DNA from: Pirellulaceae bacterium
Lineage (GTDB): Bacteria; Planctomycetota; Planctomycetia; Pirellulales; Pirellulaceae
Reading direction: 5' to 3'
Length of the DNA: 64,000 nt
Assembly: GCA_026004795.1 (NCBI GenBank)
Contig: BPJV01000007.1
Coordinates: forward strand, 1 to 64,000
Both the position numbers and the translations under genes were made by a program. Positions 58,853-64,000 of the stretch are shown in pieces; position 1 is the stretch's first letter; the number at the start of each line of letters is the position of its first letter. The notes below the pieces were generated by a model. The model had not been told where the DNA came from and did no database searches. It was given only the letters and a program-made list of their open reading frames with translations.

Positions 58853-60219
58853 TACGGAATAATGCAATTGGTAGTGTGATCAGTACCACCGGCCCCTGTG
58901 GTGGTTGCGGGGGTGGGGCGTAGATTGCCGACTTTCTGGAAAGAATGCTGGGAGGCTGACGATGCAAAAGAATAGTCAGGATTGAGTAGCGTACTGGCAG
59001 CAGAGCTTGTTGACCGACCCTGGCGATTGCCGGAGCGAACATGGGCTGACCGGCTGAGGGTACCCCAGCAGTGTTGGCCGCACGCCTGAAGGCACTGCAA
59101 CCTGGGGTAGGCCGTGGCTCTCAGGCGACGGCTTACCCCAGGATGGAGATGCAGATCCCGATCTTGGCTGAAAGCCAAATTCACCGAACCCGATGCGTAC
59201 AGGGTGCGGTGGGCCTCGTGGGGTCTTCATCATCGATCGTGTCGCCGCGATTGCCGCGTCGGTGAATTTGGCCTTCGGCCAAAACGGGTTTGTTTCGCTT
59301 CCAATTCCTGGGGCGTTGCCGCCAGGCTACGGTGACAAGAGGGCTTCGCCCATACGGTGGCAGCCGCTCTGCACGTACCAATCCCGTTGACGCCCAATCA
59401 CTCGCTGCCAGCGTCGCTGTTGGAATCGCCGCCTCGACAGACGCTCTATTCGCCCTGGTCGCCTGGTACCGCGAAGCCCAACCACCTTTGGTCGCAGAAC
59501 AACACCTTGCTCCGCGTTGCCCGTAGTGGAATTCGCCAGAATTCCCCTGGCTGCTGCAGGCTGCCCCTGCCCCTGGCTGCCGCCGTGTGCCACCGGGTCT
59601 GTCAGTGCAAATCGCTGCGTTGGGACAACCTGGGTGTCACCGGCGTCGGCGGTGCATGGTTCCATAACAACACAATGTGCGAAACAGAGGCTCATCAGCC
59701 GCCGACACTACCTTCGTGCGGCGACCTCGAAAAAACCATCCCGATAGGAACAAATCAACACGCATTCCGGCGATGCGATGCCGCAAACCGCCGCATGGCA
59801 GCCTTCTCACCGCGACCCCCGCTGCCACCCGGCGACGCAAAACCCCTTCTAAGCTTCTTGCGGTCGCCCGTATCCCATCCGTGCGCCAACCGATGATTCA
59901 GTTCCCTAGCGTTCCGTCAAGCCAAGCGCCAGCATCGGCAGAGCGTCGGGCCAGACGACAACCTCGCATCCGCCTCGCGCGGCTTCCTGGTGATCTGCTC
60001 CGGAGTGTGCCGTTTTCTTCTCTTGAGAGTTCTACTTACCTGAAATCAAGCAGATGGACACTCATGGCACATGAATCCGTTTTTCGAGAGCGCCCCACAC
60101 AGAACCGGCAGGTCTAATTTTAAGCCGCTTGCGTTGGTAAAGAATTGGCAGAGATCGGTAGAGTCCGTGGACAGCCGGGCCAATCAATGGTCGCTCCGGG
60201 GAACGGAAGTGGCCAGGTA
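58853..60219. other. 1.37-kb region without a recognisable gene, with inverted repeats
   Basis: The longest gene-free stretch of the window, lying between converging genes. A 6-bp perfect hairpin (58885-58905) follows the DUF167 gene. A 14-bp perfect inverted repeat (59174-59187 and 59259-59272, GCCAAATTCACCGA) encloses 71 bp. Reading frames on both strands have unlike, low-complexity products and no family resemblance. It may be remnants of a mobile or decayed gene. Confidence 0.4.
59174..59272. repeat. 14-bp perfect inverted repeat pair with 71-bp interior
   Basis: Arms GCCAAATTCACCGA (59174-59187) and its reverse complement (59259-59272). Each arm has a further short hairpin-forming sequence beside it (GGCTGAAAGCC at 59166-59176 and GGCCTTCGGCC at 59270-59280), which makes the pair look like a structured, possibly mobile, element. 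Confidence 0.5.
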
Positions 60220-61158
60220 CTAGCGGCCTCGTGGTGGTGCCTCGCCGTGAATGAATCCTCGTGCAGGCAATTGGTGCAAACGCCCCTGCCGACGCATCCA
60301 TAAACCGGTACGGCTGGTAAACTCACCACATACAATCGCCTGTTCTTCACCGAGCTGCTCGACCACTTGAGGATAATCCTTGGGGGAAACGGCCAGGATC
60401 AACTCGAAATCCTCGCCGTCGCCAAAAGCGTGATCCCACGCCGATTTGCCGGTCTGTTCCGCTAGACGCTTGGCGGCCTCGGAAACCGGAACACGTTCCG
60501 GTTCGAGGATCGCTCCGCAACCTGACGCATCGCCCATGCGTAGTAGGTCCACGCCCAGGCCGTCACTGATATCCATCGCCGCATGCACGATGTGCAACTC
60601 GCGCAAAGCTCGGGCTACATCGCAGCGTGGGGAGAACTCCAGATGCTTACCTAAAATGCTCCCTCCGAGAGGACCGGTGACGACGATCAGGTCCCCCGGC
60701 TGAGCTCCACTGCGTCGCCACACGATACCATCGACGGCATGCCCCAGCACGGTTACGGAGACTACTAACCCACCTTCCCAGCAGTTGGTGTCCCCGCCTA
60801 CCAAGGCGAGATTGAAATCCTCACACGCCTGGCAGACGCCTTCGTAGACTTCCGCGGCCACTGTCTCCGTACGCGCCGTTTCTTGATGTTGAGGCAGGCA
60901 CAGGCTCAGCAGCACCGCATCGGCCTCAGCGGCCATGGCGGCCACATCGCTGAGGTTCACCAGGACGCTCTTGCGCCCCACTTGCTGGGGAGTGCATTTT
61001 GCCAGATCGAAATGGACTCCCTCGCACAGCGTGTCGACCGCCGCAATGGTCTGCTCGGACCGATTGTTCAACACGGCTGCGTCGTCTCCGATGCCTAGCG
61101 CCTCACCTCTTAAACTGCGAGCACGCATTTTGGCCCATGCCACAAATGATGACTCCAT
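60220..61158 (-). CDS. thiL: Thiamine-monophosphate kinase
   Basis: A 312-residue enzyme that phosphorylates thiamine monophosphate to the diphosphate cofactor. The metal-binding GIGDDAAVL is near the N-terminus, with further family blocks VDTLCEGVHFD, GGDTNCWEGG, DISDGLGVDLL and DGEDFELILAV. ATG at 61158 (MESSFVAWAKMRARSLRG) gives the family length; a GTG at 61206 would add 16 residues and has GAGGGC close upstream. No other thiamine gene or TPP riboswitch was seen nearby. Confidence 0.93.
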   Translation of the reverse strand: MESSFVAWAKMRARSLRGEALGIGDDAAVLNNRSEQTIAAVDTLCEGVHFDLAKCTPQQVGRKSVLVNLSDVAAMAAEADAVLLSLCLPQHQETARTETVAAEVYEGVCQACEDFNLALVGGDTNCWEGGLVVSVTVLGHAVDGIVWRRSGAQPGDLIVVTGPLGGSILGKHLEFSPRCDVARALRELHIVHAAMDISDGLGVDLLRMGDASGCGAILEPERVPVSEAAKRLAEQTGKSAWDHAFGDGEDFELILAVSPKDYPQVVEQLGEEQAIVCGEFTSRTGLWMRRQGRLHQLPARGFIHGEAPPRGR

Positions 61159-61206
61159 CGCTAAGTCGTCGGTCCTGGTGAAAAGGTAAAGTGGTATTGG
61201 CAGCAC

Positions 61207-61593
61207 TCATGCCCTCGCACAAGCTCGGTTCCCCAGCAGGATGGCTGCACGACCCGCTGGCGGAGGTCTGCTGACGGGAAAGGGGTGAAGGGAAGCCTAC
61301 TTTAAGCGACGGCATGCAGCCCTACAATCGTCATTTCAACCCAGTTTCCCAGAAAACCATGCCAATCGAACTTCCGAGCAACGGTGCGCGGACCGATGTT
61401 GCCATGGCGGGGCCGTGTCGCACCAAGACGTCGGGCTCTCCGTGGGCGGCGGGGAGGGTAATCGAGCCGCTGTTCCCGGAGTAGGTGGCTTGTTCCCCCG
61501 GGGAAAAGCGATGGCAGGGCGAGGCGGGCGAGTACCTGCCAGGGACTCTTCCACCGAAGAACGACAGTAGCATCTTTGATCGGCGATAAGGTC
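61207..61593. other. 387-bp gap between divergent thiL and nagB
   Basis: Should contain both promoters. No reliable boxes or operators were recognised. A small GTACCTGCCAGGGAC-like dyad lies at about 61533-61547. Confidence 0.35.
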
Positions 61594-62394
61594 ATGAGAA
61601 TTGTGATTCTCGAGAATGCGGATCAGGTAGCCACGGCAGCCGCCGATGTCATTGCCTCTACCGTGCAACGCCATCCGGAAGCAGTCCTCGGGTTGGCGAC
61701 CGGTGGCACGCCGTTGGGCACCTACCAAAAACTGGTCGAGAGGGCCAAACGGGGCGAAGTGGCATTCGACCGTGTGACGACATTCAATCTCGATGAATAC
61801 GTCGGCCTACCTGCAGATCATCCGCAATCCTACTGCACCTTCATGCGCCGACACTTGTTCGAACCGGGGGGATTTGCACTGGAACGTTGCTATCTGCCCA
61901 ACGGTTCTGTAACCACCTGGCAAGACCTGGAGGAGGAATGCCGACGCTATGAAACGTTGATCCAGCGAGCCGGGGGCATCGATTTGCAATTGCTTGGCAT
62001 CGGCGCCGATGGTCACATCGCCTTCAACGAGCCGGGGTCCTCGTTGGCCAGCCGTACGCGGGTCAAGGCACTGACGGAGCAGACACGTCGCGACAACGCC
62101 CGTTTTTTCTCCTGCATCGACGAGGTCCCCCGCCTGGCGATCACCATGGGCATCGGCACGATTCTCGAAGCGCGCCGGATACTCCTCCTAGCCACGGGGG
62201 AACAAAAAGCCGAAGCGGTGCGCGCATTCGTCGAAGGGCCCGTCAGCGCTCAGGTTCCCGCCTCTGCCCTGCAACTGCACGCGGCTACGGTGGTCATGCT
62301 CGATGCACCGGCCGCTACCCTGCTGGCTAGGAAAGAGTATTATCTGTCCATGGAACGCATCCAGCAGCGACTCGAGGCCGGACTGCCCCTGTGA
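61594..62394 (+). CDS. nagB: Glucosamine-6-phosphate deaminase
   Basis: A 266-residue enzyme that converts glucosamine 6-phosphate to fructose 6-phosphate and ammonia. LGLATGGTPLGTYQKLV binds phosphate; NLDEYVGL and GIGADGHIAFNEPGS hold the catalytic Asp and His. SASAL-like end QVPASALQLH is conserved. ATG at 61594 has AAGGTC just upstream; an ATG at 61576 would add six residues. folC starts 25 bp after the stop codon in the same reading phase. Confidence 0.95.
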   Translation: MRIVILENADQVATAAADVIASTVQRHPEAVLGLATGGTPLGTYQKLVERAKRGEVAFDRVTTFNLDEYVGLPADHPQSYCTFMRRHLFEPGGFALERCYLPNGSVTTWQDLEEECRRYETLIQRAGGIDLQLLGIGADGHIAFNEPGSSLASRTRVKALTEQTRRDNARFFSCIDEVPRLAITMGIGTILEARRILLLATGEQKAEAVRAFVEGPVSAQVPASALQLHAATVVMLDAPAATLLARKEYYLSMERIQQRLEAGLPL

Positions 62395-62418
62395 CTGTGC
62401 CCTCTGCGGAGACGAGGT

Positions 62419-64000
62419 GTGTTGGAGATACAGAGCTACCAGCAGGCGGTCGATTTTCTATGGTCCAGGATCAACTTCGAACGGATCGGCCATGCCCCTT
62501 ACACCGCCACCCATTACCGCCTCGATCGGATGCGGGCGATACTGCGTTATTTGGACGACCCACACCTGAGGTATCCGGTGGTTCATGTCGCCGGGACCAA
62601 AGGAAAGGGAACCGTGTGTACGTTGGTGGAAGCCGCATTGCGAGCATCCGGACAGCGCACGGGATTGTATACCTCGCCGCACTTTCACCGCTTGGAAGAG
62701 CGGTTTCGCGTTGGCGGCAAACTTCCCACGCCGAACGAGGTCGTCGAGCTGACACGGCGGGTAGCGGATGCCGCCGACCGGGTAGCCACCGATGGAGGTG
62801 GCAAGGCGACCTTCTTCGAACTGACTACGGCCATGGGCTTTCTCCACTTCGCCGTGCAGCAAGTCGACCTGGCGGTCATCGAAGTTGGCTTGGGGGGACG
62901 CCTCGATAGCACCAATGTGTGCCAGCCGGAATGTTGTGTGATCACGTCGATCAGCTATGATCATCAACGGCAATTGGGTACCACGCTGCAGAAAATCGCT
63001 GGCGAAAAGGCGGGGATAATCAAACCGGGTGTACCCGTCATTACGGTCGCCAGGGCAGAAGAGGCCAGGGAAGTGATCTTGGATACGGCTGCCCGCCAAG
63101 GTGCCCCCGCGCTACTCATCGGACGCGATTTCGACGTTCGCTGGCAAGCCTGTCCCTCCTCCCCTGCCGCACTCCTGCCTGGGGCACTCAACCACATCCG
63201 CTTGTGGCCCTGTCTGCCGCCGCCTCTGGCACGGTTGTCGGTAACGCGTCGCCAGAACGGCCTCGCCATGCAGGACGGCGCCGGCGAGGAAAGCCTGTTT
63301 TCCGGCGACCAACCACCAGCCGGCAAGCTCGTTTCGGTGGGGGCATCTGCTCGATCGGTGGACGTCGAACAACACCCGACGGCGTCGCCCGAACGGCACG
63401 CATCGACTGGCTTCCCGGCGGATGTAGAAACCACCTGGCCTAGCTGCATGCTCGGTGCCCATCAGGCAGACAACGTCGCCGCCGCCGTCGCTGTGTTGCG
63501 TTTGCTGGCCGACCGCGGATTCACCATCGATTGGCATGCGGCCCGCGAGGCGATTGCCAACACCCAGCCATTAGGGCGGCTGCAGGTGGTCGGTACGTCA
63601 CCGTTACGCATCATCGATAACGCCCACAACGTCGCTTCCATCGACGCAGGAATGCGGGCGATCGACCAACATCTGCACGTGACGAGGGAATCGCAGCCCA
63701 GCCTACCCCACCCGATGACGGTCGTGTTCGCCGCTAGTCGCGACAAGGATTACCGCGATATGCTGGAGCGGGTCTTGCCGGCATGTAGTGAGCTGATCGT
63801 TACTCAGTACCGGGGAAGTGCGCGGACGTTGTCGGCTGGCGAATTGCATAAGGTCGCATCGGAGGTGGCGGCGCAACTGGCACGTGAGGGGAGAGCGGTG
63901 GCCAAATTGCAGTTGATCTCGGATCCGGCCGCCGCATGGCACTATGCCGTCGACCATGTGCCTCCGCAAGGAGTGGTCTACGCCACCGGCTCTTTTTTCT
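62419..64000 (+). CDS. folC: Folylpolyglutamate/dihydrofolate synthase, 3' end cut by window
   Basis: A protein of at least 527 residues open at the window end. The Mur-ligase-type P-loop is VAGTKGKGTVCTLVEAALRA; TSPHFHRLEERF, IEVGLGGRLDSTNV and ITSISYDHQRQLG follow, as in FolC. The start is GTG at 62419 with GGAG seven bases upstream; a TTG follows. Between GRDFDVRW (about residue 235) and LGAHQADN (about 345) lies about 105 residues, longer than usual, Pro/Ala/Gly-rich, and probably a loop insertion. The remaining C-terminal domain (RIIDNAHNVASIDAG, FAASRDKD) is normal. Confidence 0.92.
   Translation, partial: MLEIQSYQQAVDFLWSRINFERIGHAPYTATHYRLDRMRAILRYLDDPHLRYPVVHVAGTKGKGTVCTLVEAALRASGQRTGLYTSPHFHRLEERFRVGGKLPTPNEVVELTRRVADAADRVATDGGGKATFFELTTAMGFLHFAVQQVDLAVIEVGLGGRLDSTNVCQPECCVITSISYDHQRQLGTTLQKIAGEKAGIIKPGVPVITVARAEEAREVILDTAARQGAPALLIGRDFDVRWQACPSSPAALLPGALNHIRLWPCLPPPLARLSVTRRQNGLAMQDGAGEESLFSGDQPPAGKLVSVGASARSVDVEQHPTASPERHASTGFPADVETTWPSCMLGAHQADNVAAAVAVLRLLADRGFTIDWHAAREAIANTQPLGRLQVVGTSPLRIIDNAHNVASIDAGMRAIDQHLHVTRESQPSLPHPMTVVFAASRDKDYRDMLERVLPACSELIVTQYRGSARTLSAGELHKVASEVAAQLAREGRAVAKLQLISDPAAAWHYAVDHVPPQGVVYATGSFF

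Noticed and set aside
59327-59695. 122-codon minus-strand frame in the 1.37-kb gene-free region
   Set aside because: Unlike any known family and overlaps equally open frames on the other strand.

Overview
This window reads as chromosomal DNA from a planctomycete, probably Pirellulales-like. The evidence is indirect: moderately GC-rich sequence, many GTG/TTG starts, secreted proteins of types common in that phylum (golvesin-like and CBM-like FAD oxidoreductase, prenyltransferase-fold membrane protein, flavinylated NosR-like protein), and remnants of four-helix-bundle and GxxExxY genes. No rRNA or tRNA gene was recognised, so the taxonomy is an inference.

Layout. 1-4028: a DabA/DabB-type inorganic carbon uptake pair on the minus strand (dabB cut by the window edge). 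4566-13901: an OmpR-type response regulator and histidine kinase, then a complete tripartite RND efflux set (periplasmic lipoprotein adaptor, HAE1-type pump, NodT-type outer-membrane factor); a 37-codon Cys-rich reading frame lies between kinase and adaptor. 14295-15554: a PD-(D/E)XK nuclease-like protein. 15809-20404: a CRISPR array of 64 repeats and 63 spacers. 20649-30301: a complete minus-strand cas operon in the order cas6-cas3-cas8-cas7-cas5-(zinc-ribbon gene)-cas4/cas1-cas2. This is the MYXAN/Dev arrangement known from the Myxococcus dev locus. The array follows cas2, separated by a likely leader. 30810-32142: two decayed accessory genes between the cas operon and the ribosomal genes.

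32514-64000: mostly core and envelope genes. They are rplM-rpsI, a CHASE2-PAS-GGDEF cyclase, a secreted FAD oxidoreductase overlapping a double-FMN NosR-like membrane protein, tpiA, an MBL hydrolase with an altered metal motif, a frameshifted HtrA protease, a ctp-epimerase pair, a PTR1/FolM-like SDR, a DUF885 peptidase, a YifB/ComM ATPase, a secreted Gly-rich protein, a solitary DNA methyltransferase, a prenyltransferase-fold membrane protein, a UbiD-family decarboxylase, a DUF167 protein, thiL, nagB and a truncated folC.

How the parts work together. The cas genes overlap or abut from cas6 to the zinc-ribbon gene, suggesting one transcript. After a 359-bp gap with two tight hairpins comes the adaptation module (cas4/cas1, cas2) and then the array. 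The features most likely to be new are the zinc-ribbon gene coupled to cas5, the charged coiled-coil insertion in Cas7, the twin hairpins before cas4/cas1, and the overlapping FAD oxidoreductase/flavinylated membrane protein pair.
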